64,000 nt of DNA from Cadophora sp. MPI-SDFR-AT-0126 (taxonomy: Eukaryota > Ascomycota > Leotiomycetes > Helotiales > Ploettnerulaceae). Position numbers and translations under genes: made by a program. Under the pieces are notes generated by a model, which saw only the letters and a program-made list of their open reading frames with translations, searched no databases and was not told the DNA's origin. Shown one piece after another: positions 12,804 to 22,697 of this stretch. The stretch spans positions 1,612,001 to 1,676,000 of the forward strand of contig JAGMVK010000007.1 of assembly GCA_020747065.1 (NCBI GenBank), in the 5' to 3' direction. The number at the start of each line of letters is the position of its first letter. Within the stretch, counting starts at the first letter, position 1.

Positions 12804-13373
12804 TGTTTGGTGATTATGAAGGCAGGCGTTAACGAGCATAGAAACGGTTTCACTTTTACGAATCTGCACATGAAACTTATTCTTTCCTTCGTCTTTGTCC
12901 TAGTAAGAAAGCGCGTGGTCTGAAACTTGTCCTGCAGGGCATACGGAAGTCCTGTATGGCTGCCTTTATCGTTTTGGGTATCCTTAAAGGGGCGTTGTTT
13001 GGCAATCAGCATCATTGAAGGCTCTTTCCTCAAGCAAATGTTTTGTATCTGCAGTAACGTCGTTTCTTTTCGTTGCGATTGTGGTTCTGTTGCCAACATT
13101 GTCTTGTTCCCCCTGTCGGTCTTTCAACGCTCGCTAATCGCCCCTGCATGAAACCGCCAGGCTCACCCAGCTTTGACTTCCTAAGACCCCAAAGGACCTC
13201 TGCCCTACTTAAGTGCCAGTACTTCGACTGAAATCCCATAGATCACTGCCTGACTTCCATCGGTACATAACACCAACGTTGTATCACCGGAACATCCGCG
13301 CTTGCAAGGATCGATTTGACTATCTTTTCGGGATATCGAATGAAGAAGCAGCAAACGGAACAAGCGGAACCAA
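12804..13373. other. Intergenic spacer
   Basis: This is the 3' region of the NMNAT-like gene plus the promoter and leader of the dynamin gene. A long open frame runs antisense here and into the NMNAT 3' end, but it has no recognisable features and I take it as a shadow. Confidence 0.6.
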
Positions 13374-13462
13374 ATGGGAGAAGTAACCACCACCGTCCTT
13401 GGGCTCGCAGAGCAAATCTCCCAGACAACCTCGAGATTCATCCATTCCAGCAAACACCGTGA
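13340..13462 (+). promoter_or_regulatory. Possible overlapping upstream ORF of the dynamin gene
   Basis: An ATG at 13340 opens a 40-codon frame that overlaps the chosen dynamin start (13374) out of frame and ends at TGA 13460-13462. It matters only if the transcript begins upstream of 13340, which I cannot tell. If so, it would depress initiation at 13374. Confidence 0.3.
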
Positions 13463-15998
13463 CCTTCTAGACATCGTCGACGCACTTCGTTCCAACGGTG
13501 TCAGTCACTAGTAAGTCAACCCTGACCTTCTGCATTCGTTTGTAGTACTGAATCATCACGACAGTGTCGACCTTCCACAGATCATCGTCTGCGGATCTCA
13601 GTCTTCTGGAAAGTCTTCCACCCTGGAATCACTTTCAGGCATCGCCTTCCCAACCGCCGAAGGCCTTTGCACCCGCTTTGCAACCGAGCTGATCCTTCGC
13701 CGAAGTGAGAAGTCCGAGATCAAAGTCCAGATCCAACCTTCTGCCAGCAGAACTGAAGATGAGCGGGTCAAGCTTTTGAAGTTCCATGAGAAGGAGAGTG
13801 AGCAGAAAGACTTTGCTAAAATCATCGAATCGGCCAAGGTCGAAATGGGACTTACGGGAACTGGTCCTGATGCCAAGGTCTTCAGCACTGATGTGTTGAG
13901 AATCGAGAGTACTTCACCTACTGCTCCCAACTTGACTTTGGTCGATCTTCCTGGACTGTTCAGTGCCTCAGACAAGAACCAGTAAGTGCTTTTGGGCCTT
14001 CTTCTCTTTTGTACTCATGCTTGCTTTGTCGTTATACTTATTGGAGACTCGTTGCATTGGCTAACGTTTGATTTCTAGATCGGAAGGTGATGTGGATCTG
14101 GTAAGAGACCTAGTAGTCTCGTATATGAAGCAAAAGCGTAGTATCATCTTGGCTGTGGTCGCAGCAGACAGTGCCTTTGCCAATCAGCCGGTCACCAAGT
14201 TCGCGAGAGATATTGATCCTTCCGGTACCAGAACACTTGGTTTGATTACAAAGCCGGATAAAATTGACAGAGGCTCTGACTCTGAGAAGTACTACAGTAA
14301 GTGTTCAAATCGTTGTCATTCGACTAACAGTTATCAACCATGCACTTCCACTAACACTGTCCGTAACTAACTGACATGTATTCTAGTTGAGCTTGCTCAA
14401 AATGAGAATGTTAAGCTCAGCCTGGGATGGCATGTTCTCCGCAACAAAAGCCAGTGAGTGCTCCCAGTTTGCAATCGTCTCGTGCGTATGGGGAAACACT
14501 CGTATCCCGTTGGAGCAATGCTAACCCGGAGTCATTCTCCAGTGCTACCTCAGACGATACCAGCACCCAGCGAGACGAGAGAGAGTCCTCTTTTTTCACA
14601 GAATCTGATTGGAAACAGGCGCTCAAGCCTTCGCAACTGGGCATTGCCAAATTGAGAGACCGTCTACGCGAAGTACTCTGGAATCAAATCAACGAATCAC
14701 TTCCTGGTGTCAAGTACGACGTACAGATGGGAATCAAGGATTGTACTTCCAAGCTACATCAACTAGGAAAGTCACGAGGCACAGCTAGGGAGAAACACAC
14801 ATATCTGCATCAGATCAGCAGCAAGGTTTCCACCATGGTTCAAGCAGCAATCGACGGGGTTTATGCAGACCCTTTTTTCGCATCCTATCCGGGTCAACAA
14901 GATGCTTTCGACAGACGACTTCGTGCCAACGTTCAGAAGACTCTTACTATTTACGCCGGAAAGATGGTCCTTCATGGTCATGCTGTGGAGGTTGTTGAGG
15001 ATGACCAAACACCTATGCAACGCACACCTTCGAAATACATCATGCGAAGCGATTACTTGGAAGAAGTCAAGATCCTCATGGCAGAATGTAGAGGTCGCGA
15101 ACTGCCTGGCACATTCAATCCTCTCGTCATTGCAGATCTCTTCAGTCGGCAGTGCAAACCCTGGGAGCATATCACTCAGAATCTCGCGGAGCAAGTTCAT
15201 GAAGCTGCGGCAATCACTTTTAACAAGATCTTATCTGAGATTTGCGACGAGAACACCAGAACTCGCTTGATGAAGGGTTTCATCCAACCATCGTTGCACA
15301 AGCTTCGCAAGAATCTGAAAGAGAAGCTGGATGAGCTACTTGAGCCACACTTGTCAATCCATCCGATCACTTATAACGACTCTCTCACCGAGACCGTACA
15401 GAAGATCCAAGGTGCCCGCCATGACCGGGCATTTGATGCTTTGTCTGAGGAAGGTTGTGGCTATACCTCCGAGGATGTTGCCACAAATGAGGATATTGAT
15501 CTTGCCACTGTAATTAACGCACTGCGCTTGTTGAGGGATGGTACGCGGCCCAATGTGGAGGAATATTCTGTCTCGCTTGCTGCGGATGTAGCTGCTGCGT
15601 ATTACAAGGTGATTCTTCAGCTATTAGAAATCGTACCGTATATATACTGACTATTTTCCAGGTCGCCCTCAAGAAGTTTATTGACGATGTCAGCGTGAAC
15701 GCCGTGGAAGCATGCCTCGTCCAGAACCTTCCCAAAGTGTAAGTCATCAATCCTCATCTCCTTTTCTTCCCTGAAATTTCGAGATTCAATTGTGAAGCGG
15801 ACAAATTTGCTCACAATTCTAAGGTTCTGTCCTGATGTTGCCTGGGAGCTCTCAGATGAGCAAGTGGAGTATCTTGGCTCAGAAGATGAGACTACTGTCA
15901 TGGAGCGGGCCGCGCTACAGAAGAAAAAGGAAATCTTGGGGAAGGCGTTGAGTGATTTGGATGAGTTCACCGTACGATCTGGAGCTGGAAAGGCATGA
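13374..15998 (+). CDS. Dynamin-family large GTPase (Mx/Vps1-like)
   Basis: Seven exons: 13374-13510, 13565-13981, 14079-14296, 14387-14453, 14543-15608, 15662-15738 and 15824-15998, giving 718 residues. Donors are GTAAGT, GTGAGT or GTGATT types. Branch sites GCTAACC and CTGAC are visible in the fourth and fifth introns. The GTPase core is complete: P-loop GSQSSGKSS (56-64), switch-I Thr within CTRFAT, DLPG (173-176) and TKPD (242-245), followed by the dynamin-middle stretch IELAQNENVKLSLGWHVLRN. The C-terminal exons look like a GTPase effector domain (AAYYKVALKKFIDDV and a closing helical segment). There is no PH or Pro-rich domain, so it is not a classical endocytic dynamin. Such proteins self-assemble on membranes in organelle fission, vacuolar sorting or antiviral roles; which applies here is unknown. 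The very short fourth exon (67 bases) is easily missed. Confidence 0.9.
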
Positions 15999-16415
15999 GT
16001 ATCAGGGAAGGGCTTGATAGATATGTGATGGCTTTGTGAAATGGCGAGATGCCATTGACGTGATAGAGACAGATCTTTTCGAGGATTTAGGCTGCAAGGC
16101 ACTTGAGATAGACTGTATATTTAAGCTATCAACATTTCTGCCGTATGTACAACATATTCTCCAGCTGCCGCGAGACGGCGCGAGACGGTTTCAAAACGAA
16201 ATGTTGTGAGATGTATTTTAGACTTTAGCGAACGAGAGAGAGTGGCTTTTCAAAACAGAGCTCACTCGCTTAAAATGACTCGAAAAATTTACAGTACAGA
16301 GACAATCAAGTCTCTCTTTATACCCAATTATTTCCTAGCACAAACATAATATAGGTAGAATTAAGCTTTTTTCTATAAAAAAAAATAAAATAAAAGTGTT
16401 AATTAAAACGAAATC

Positions 16416-16420
16416 AAAAA
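16416..16420 (-). terminator. RNA polymerase III T-run terminator
   Basis: On the minus strand five Ts directly follow the last base (T) of the 5S gene, making a run of six. This is the standard polymerase III stop signal and supports an intact transcription unit. Confidence 0.75.
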
Positions 16421-16539
16421 ACATACAACAGCAGGTATTCGCTGGTGGTCACCCACCCAACTACTAATCTGCCGATCTGAGGCTTGTGTATGGCAGAGCG
16501 GACGGGATGCCCAATTCTCCTCAGTCTGTGGTCGTATGT
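16421..16539 (-). rRNA. 5S ribosomal RNA gene (divergent isotype)
   Basis: The minus strand of this 119-base interval begins ACATACGACC and ends CUGUUGUAUGU. It carries the fungal 5S core AGTAGTTGGGTGGGTGACC followed by ACCAGCGAAT. Terminal bases 1-9 and the 3' end pair as helix I (nine pairs with one G-U). Helix II forms between CUGAGG (16-21) and CCUCAG (58-63). Helix III closes with GGCA (29-32) and UGCC (45-48). As I recall the usual ascomycete 5S, these stems read differently (GUGUGG/CCACAC and GGCU/AGCC), so both strands of each stem have changed together. A T-run terminator follows, and a TATA sequence lies about 23-26 bases upstream. Single dispersed 5S genes are typical of filamentous ascomycetes. 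It is probably functional, though a recently decayed copy cannot be excluded. Confidence 0.88.
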
Positions 16540-16615
16540 GACAGAATAATTATTATCTAAGTATAGATAGAGTTAAAAAAAAAAGTAGTGGTCGTGGAGA
16601 TCAAGAACGCCTGAC
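16540..16615 (-). promoter_or_regulatory. 5S gene upstream element with TATA
   Basis: This is the upstream flank of the 5S gene on the minus strand. It contains CTATACTTAG with TATA at positions 16562-16565, about 23-26 bases before the transcript start. The whole flank recurs beside the truncated 5S copy near 29.7 kb with the TATA at the same distance, which suggests an external promoter part, as known for Neurospora 5S genes. Confidence 0.6.
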
Positions 16616-17515
16616 TTGTCTGGCTTCTCTCCGGTAGGGAATATTCTTGGGATCAGATCCAAGGTCCTAGTGATTAGTACTTGGACCCGGGAGCTGAAAC
16701 CCCGCTTCATATGTAAGCACTGCCACTTTTGAGGTCCTGGTTTATATTTGAGCCTCCTCCTTTCAAAATATAATTCAAGGCCCCTAATTTCATACAAAAT
16801 TATGAAAATTCGCTGAAACTGGACTCTCGCGTTTCTGATGTACAGACCTACCTACAACTTGGGTATCTACTCTTTGATAATTACCAACGTTCAAGAGAGC
16901 ATCGTTTCTAACGAAAAGAGCTGCTCCCAGTAGAACCCGAACCAGATTGTCGACTCTCCGGGCCAATATTTAGGTAAAAGGAAAGGCCGCCAACTCACTA
17001 GCCGACCAGCAATTCCACTGAAGCTTTTGTGCCACGCTAGTGAAGTCGGCAAGTGATGCTTGTGATTTATGTGAACAACGAGACAACACTATCTCTTCTT
17101 TTCCCGAAACAGTAGAACGCCCACCTCGATGAAGTGTTCCTATAGAAAACTAGGATTTTCATGCCACAGTGGGAAAGTTTAATTCCCGAGCGGAGTCCAC
17201 CTCGGAACAATAGCGTTAGGACGAAGCTACAGAGGTAGCTTCACAGGCCAATTCTGGCTAAGAGCCAACACGTTAGCCTCACAAACTTCTTTTTACCGCA
17301 CATATTTTACTCCTTATCTCTTCTTTTATAAATGTTCAAAACTAAACCCTACCAGAATCAAAGTCCAGATCCCAGGTTTCTCTTCTCTCATATCAAGCAA
17401 GGCGATTCTACATTAATCAATCAATCACACTGTCCCAAACACCAGCCCGCCCTCCTTCAAGACACGATCTCCTTCACCACCTCTCTCTCTCGATTGTCTC
17501 TGTCCAAAAGACATC

Positions 17516-17716
17516 ATGCGTAATCTTTTCAATCGCACCCACTTATTTCGCTCCCCCAAAAACGTATTTCGACCCGGATCGACCGGAAGATTTATCCTGT
17601 TCGTGCTAGGTGTCAATGCCATAAGCACTCTGATCATATTGGCACATAGGAAGCTGTTCACAGAGCATCCGCTCCTCCCTGTGTACCGCATTGGGAACAA
17701 CTCGGGCAAAAAGTGA
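17516..17716 (+). CDS. Small putative membrane protein
   Basis: A single open frame of 66 residues from an ATG at 17516. Upstream are a TATA-like element (near 17323) and a long CT-rich leader ending in a good start context, which is better promoter structure than most short frames here. The protein has a basic N-terminus (RNLFNRTHLFRSPKN) and then one hydrophobic span, FILFVLGVNAISTLIILAH (about 29-47). This suggests an N-in single-pass or mitochondrial-type small membrane protein. I do not recognise a family. It could also be a chance frame. Confidence 0.45.
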   Translation: MRNLFNRTHLFRSPKNVFRPGSTGRFILFVLGVNAISTLIILAHRKLFTEHPLLPVYRIGNNSGKK

Positions 17717-19061
17717 TTGTGAGCTTCGCTGGAGCCAGAAGCGCAGGTGTTGTAGAACACTGGGATCATGAGTAAATAATAGAACGGACCTTATACTCAT
17801 TACGTCAGGCTTTGGATGTAGCTAGGGACATACTGGCCAGCAGAGGGCGCGGGACTCCGAGATACTTCACATGCAGCAGGTTGGAATTGGCTTCCATGGG
17901 AACAGCAAGGAGGGCAGAGCTCAGGCATGAAGTACTGTATTGATTCAAAGAACTTATTTCGAGCGGTAAATATCGCCTTCCCAGACATTACCATGAATAG
18001 AACCGACGGCTGCTCGAATTTCCGTTTTTCTCACATCTTTACTATCATATCACTATCGAATGATACACAACCGGTTCACTCCCGTTACTGCTGTCCCTAC
18101 CTAATTGATCTTAACCATGCCGCCTGGTGCGGATGGTGTAGGTAAATCTTACCCGCTGATCAGCGCTAGCGGCATTTATGAGCGTTGTACCTAGGTACCT
18201 TAGGTAGGTACCTTATTGCTTGCATCAACAGGTGACTTGCAACGACGTCAGCATCAGTCCAGAGTGTGTCTTTTTTCTCTTCTACCGTCGTGTTTTCAAA
18301 GGTACTTACTTCCTGTTTTTATGTATGTTCAAATCCTTCGCTCCTAAGCATCTAAATATAATCGCCAATGCTTGCATGCCAGTATCGTTTTTTAAATATC
18401 GTTAATTAAGTGCGTTGTTATTGTGTCGCGCTTCCATCTTCGTGGTTCTCGTCGTTTATTTTCACCTGCTGGTTGGTTACAGTACTTTTCCCCTCAAGTG
18501 CCAGTCTATTCCAAGTACGTTTGTTTCGGCTTATTGCTTCCCTTTAGGAATTCGGGCCGAGATCTTGAAGTGCTCGTGCTCGTGCTCTTCTTCTCTCCTG
18601 GAGATGGAAGTATGGGAACAAGGCTGTATGTTCTCCTAAGGTCAAGTCTCACTCCAGGTGCACTCCGCTTAGCTGGTGGAAGAAGCAACTCGCAGAAGAT
18701 TTACAAGTTTTCCCTTCAAAGTATTCCTTTCGAGAATTCTTGCAGTCAGTACCACGCAGTTGATATTAATTGCAATCGATTTCCGTGCTTCTCTAATGTG
18801 GTGACTTTTGATGGTTCTGCTCCTCACTTCCCTCCGCTTCTGATGTACTTATTTTCCCAAATGGTAAAATTTCTTGCATGCACTGGTCATTGACGCTTCG
18901 ATACTTCGAGGATAGGCAAGAACGATGGCCATGTCAACAGAGCATTTAAGCCCGGACTCTCCCAGACTCTTCTTCTCTCCTCCTCGACCCTACTCAAGAC
19001 TTTTTTGGATACTAGCTAGCAAGCGTTATAAACATAATTATCATTCCAAAAGTCTTCCGAC
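17717..19061. other. Intergenic spacer
   Basis: No supported gene; a 156-codon frame near 18.4-18.9 kb starts at GTG and has no recognisable content. There is a palindromic GTACCTAGGTACC-like stretch near 18187-18210. Around 18945-19030 lie a TTTAAG/TATAAAC-type sequence and a CT-rich tract, consistent with a promoter for the small gene at 19062. Confidence 0.5.
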
Positions 19062-19359
19062 ATGCCATTCTTCTCCCACTTCTTCAGCCCTCGCGCCGCA
19101 ATGCGTGCTCTTACACCTTCGGATAGGAACGAGGTTGTTCGCAAATACATCGTCGTTTGGATGTCGGCCTTCAACATCGGCTACGGGATTGGCAAGGACC
19201 GTCCCGAAACCCTCGACATCCAACGCCCGGAACAACCGATTCCCTCGAAGGAGACTGACCGTTCGGTTCGTCGAGTGAGTCACCTGAGCGGCATCGAAAT
19301 CACTCACGAAATTTATCTAGCTGGTCTGCGATGCCGCAGCCGTCACTGCCAAGTATTAG
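19062..19359 (+). CDS. Small putative protein, two exons
   Basis: Exons 19062-19274 and 19321-19359 give 83 residues. The 46-base intron has a GTGAGT donor and a TTATCTAG acceptor, and joins frames in phase 0, ending quickly at a stop (tail LVCDAAAVTAKY). Unspliced, the frame would run to 19430 with a less protein-like tail. The sequence has a basic start (MPFFSHFFSPRAAMRALTP) and a moderately hydrophobic stretch, YIVVWMSAFNIGYGIG, then a Pro/Glu-rich end. Upstream is a TATA/CT-type promoter. It resembles the 66-residue product at 17516 in size and layout only. Family unknown. Confidence 0.42.
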
Positions 19360-19702
19360 ATTGCTTTATCTTTCTGTTGACGCTAAACTGCTTCAAATCC
19401 GATGCTTATGATAGTAGACGTTCTCACTAGAGATCCTAATGAGTCTGTCCTGATCGCTATGATGTATGAGACGTGGCATGGTCGACTTCTCTTCACCCTT
19501 ACGGCACAACTTTGTTCAAACTCTTGTCAGCTTCGATTTTACACTTAGCTAACATGTCCATTTCAAAAGCACCAAACCGCATTAACAGTAACTAAACAAG
19601 AAATGAAAGTTGTGTAACTAGTATCTTTCCAATCTAAGATCCATCTTTCACGAGCTAGCTAGTCCATTTACGACCTCACAGTCACTTAACTGGAATCAAT
19701 CT
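19360..19702. other. Convergent 3' spacer
   Basis: This 343-base gap lies between the small plus-strand gene and the 3' end of the deaminase gene. I see nothing specific in it. Confidence 0.6.
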
Positions 19703-21464
19703 CTACAATGCCACGCCGCCACCAACATCATCTTCATCCTCATCCTCGTTATCGCTACCATTCTCTGCTACGGATATCCCTACAGCTTCTGATAGAGTTG
19801 TGGGACGAAAGCTGTATGACGTGCTAGCTCGGGACCGACCAATGTCAAGTGCTCTGAAACCTGTCGTCAGATGGCGTGTAATGTCGTGCTCTCGAGTTGA
19901 GATACCATCGATCGGGTATGTCGGCTCCGTGTTCGAGTCATGTTTTTTTCTCTCTGGAACTTTCTCTCTTAAAGTCTGGAAGGCATCTCTCCTCACTTGT
20001 TCCAAAATTTTGTTCATGAGTTTCTCTCTTGCTGATCCAGGTTCGGGACCTCCACTGGCACTGAAAACGGGCATTCTCCAATTGTGGTAGAGATTCCGGT
20101 GTGTTGGCCGAGACTGAACGGCACTAGGGTGGAAAGCGAAGTAGTAACTACACAGTCGGCAAGAAGGTTTACTGCAGCCGATATACTTGTAGCCACCAAA
20201 GAAATTCGGGGAACTTGTGACGCCGTCCCTTGAGATAGAATCCAGGACAACAATTTCAGCATGAACGATAGGTCGAAAGTTTTTGTTCTTAGCCAGGTGT
20301 TGTATTTCCTTGTCCACCTCAAATTTTTCCAAAAATTGTGCATGTGCCCTATATGTATCCATTTCTGTACGGTCCGAAGTCATACGGCCAATGATATCGC
20401 TCATAGAAAGGGACTCGTCTTTGATGCTGTTCCGTAGCGGTTCTGGGATGGAAGAAGCAATGTAGCAGACCCGAAAATCTTCGAAGAGCTCTGGCAATCG
20501 CTTTCGGGTCGAGATAAGGCATCTGACCGCGTGAAGGTAAGAGAGGAGACGTCCTGAGGCATGGCGAAATTCTGACCAATACGGAGACTGATTCATTCTG
20601 CCGTCCTTACTTTTGTTGCGGATGAGGCTCTCAACCTCAGACTGGTGTAAGAGGTCAATAGCACATATCAAGCTCTCGCAGCTCGTAGAATCTAGGTGGC
20701 TGTTTAGTACTAAATCATCTGAGGCGACAACAGTGTACTTACATGCCATGTTGTCGAGATTCTTGTCAGTCGAGAAACTCACTAGCTCCTTCAATTTCTC
20801 AATTTTTGTAAGAATGGATTTTGCTGGAGCGAAATTCAGTCCTCGAAAGTTTATGACCGTCACTGAAACCTACATTCTTGCGAGTCATCTCTCTGGCAAT
20901 CATTAATGCAAAGGGCGGTCTGCTCCTTCAGTGACTTGACATAAGATCCAATCCTCGGCCGCGTGAAGGATATAACCTTCCTCAATATATGCGAGCTCAG
21001 CATAGGCAAATCACTGACATCCGTCGCTCCCAGGGTTTCCAGAATGTTTTCTAAAAACGACTGGGTTTGGCTCAGGTCAGCGTCTTTCCGTTGGTTTGAT
21101 GCGAATCGGTATTGGATGTGATCCGGGTATTGCAAAACAACAACAGCTGTCACAGTGTTGCCATTTCTATCACTATCACATAGCAGGGCAAGCTTATTAA
21201 CAAAGCAGTGAAAGTCAAGCTCGGGAGATTGTGCTACTCCTTGTGATAGATCTGGAGCCTTTGGCGTCTGGTGGTCTGGCGATGTCAAGTTGAGTGCAGC
21301 AAGAAGCAAGATAGGTTCATAGAACCGGTTGGTGAATTTTGGTTTCTGCGTACCAAGAGCGCGAGGGCCTGAGTTAGCCGGCAAATATTCTACATCCGAA
21401 AAAATTAATAACTTAAGTATTGATAGTCATGATATGCGTTAGGCTTACTCTGTTTGAAAGACAT
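19703..21464 (-). CDS. Fungal OTT_1508-like nucleic-acid/nucleotide deaminase family protein
   Basis: Minus-strand exons are 21464-21449, 21389-20941, 20869-20743 and 20691-19703, giving 526 residues. The C-terminal half carries the zinc-dependent deaminase signature: HAEIVVLD (His341, Glu343) followed by CSKPSCRLC (zinc Cys375 and Cys378). This is the H-A-E ... C-x2-C layout of the cytidine-deaminase fold, and the long helical N-terminal half plus YIGCSKPSCRLCSYYF fits the OTT_1508-like family, which is expanded in fungi. The substrate is unknown; nucleic acid is possible. A basic linker and an acidic C-terminal tail (DNEDEDEDD) follow. The first intron (59 bases, GTAAGC) and third intron (51 bases, GTAAGT with GTACTAAAC branch) are strong. 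The second (71 bases, GTCAAG donor, AATGTAG acceptor) is weak but restores frame; a longer version using GTTATA also would. The third intron is a multiple of three without stops, so its retention would still give protein. Confidence 0.8.
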
Positions 21465-22697
21465 TTTTGGCAGCAGATTGAACGAGAGGTTTTCGTTTAG
21501 GGATGTTCGCAGCTCAAATCAATTCCACAGTAAAGATCAAAACAGGCGTTCTTTCCTAACAAAGACTCAATGCCACTGAAGTAAAAGTGGCAGACTATAT
21601 ACCTCTTCGGAATATGACACAATGTGGCATATGGGGACCTCGAAGCACATATTATGCGCAGCAGACTTTGGCCTATTGCAAGCTATGGGCACAGTCTGCC
21701 TCACAGGAATCGGTATACCAAGCATATCCAGATACAGGAGACCTTCATTCGCAAGTTTTTTTGATCGAACAGCCTTACGTCCCACTCGTGGCTGCGCGCC
21801 AAGTCGACTTCGCGGTTGGCCTCTCGCATACGCAGCCTCGCCCATTGCTGGAATCTACCATGCAATCGGCCTCTCGCATGGTTAGTGCTTCCTACAGTCA
21901 GCCTTTCGCATATGTACCCATTGCTGGAACCTATCACGCAATTGACCTCCTGCAGCTTCCTGCAGTCCGCCTCTCGCATAGACGGCCTCGTCCAGTTCTG
22001 AAGTCTTTCATGAAATCGGTCTCATGAATATGCAGTTGGTTCTCATTGTGCCATACCTCTGCGTCCAAACAGTCTTCATTACCGGGGTTCTTTTGTATAA
22101 TCTTATCATCGTCAATCCATCGGGCTCACTATGGTTTCTGCCTCGCGAACAGGCATCTCAACTCAAGTCGGCCTCAAAGTCAGCCTCGGAGATCATTGGT
22201 CTAAATTCAGGTCATTTTAACTACTGCACTGTTTAAATTCAAAGATATTTGATTATAGGTGGTAAGCAGGCATCTGCATTAATAGACAAAGCTCGCGCTC
22301 GTATCACCCTCCAAGTCAAAACATATTTCTCAAGTTTCAGCATCAAGAGAGCCGTGCGGCTCCGATGCGTTGTGACACTTCAAATCATAAGATCATCACT
22401 TGCCAGTGGAATATCACATCTACCAATACTCCCTAGGACTGTTGTGTCACGAGCCGCGTTACGACTTCCGCCAAGGGATTCCTGCCATTCGGGGAAGGCA
22501 TTCAAGAACAGAGCGCTAGAACAAAGTATGTGTCTCTCGTGGAGAACTTTCGAATCCATTTCTAGGAATACAGTGCATGTGAAGGGAGATTATCCTGTCC
22601 ATATTCTCTTTTCCCAAGTATCAATAGAGAAGCTCTTATGTCACCCAATTTCTCGCTGGCTGACTACGTATCTGTGGCAACATAGCCAATTGTAGTG
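21465..22697. other. Spacer with degenerate tandem repeats
   Basis: This region separates the divergent deaminase and zinc-finger genes. Its left part is the deaminase promoter and its centre is a degenerate repeat array (21819-22035). Open frames across the repeats are repeat-driven and not supported as genes. Confidence 0.55.
21819..22035. repeat. Degenerate tandem repeat array (CCTCTCGCAT units)
   Basis: The core CTCTCGCAT recurs at about 21821, 21871 and 21971, with variants CTTTCGCAT at 21903 and CTCATGAAT at 22021. A longer block, CCATTGCTGGAAYCTAYCA followed by YGCAATYG, occurs at about 21842 and 21918, about 77 bases apart. Related GCCTC-rich pieces continue to about 22190. The pattern is an old, diverged tandem duplication; its role is unknown. 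Confidence 0.65.

Larger units (their letters stand above)
15999..17515. other. AT-rich spacer containing a 5S rRNA gene
   Basis: Apart from the 5S gene and its flanks (16416-16615) I see no gene. The segment around 16130-16420 is clearly AT-rich compared with its neighbours, with A-runs near 16377-16400. The last ~200 bases look like a promoter for the small gene at 17516, with a TATA-like TTTATAAA near 17323 and a CT-rich tract near 17470-17505. Confidence 0.6.

Noticed and set aside
12530..13099. 189-codon minus-strand frame
   Set aside because: It runs antisense over the 3' end of the NMNAT-like gene and its Ser/Thr/Pro/Leu-rich content mirrors that gene's codons.
18326..18335. GTTCAAATCC, similar to a tRNA B box
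   Set aside because: No A box or acceptor-stem pairing upstream.
18423..18893. 156-codon plus-strand frame
   Set aside because: Starts at GTG, has mixed low-complexity content, no splice or promoter logic and no family.
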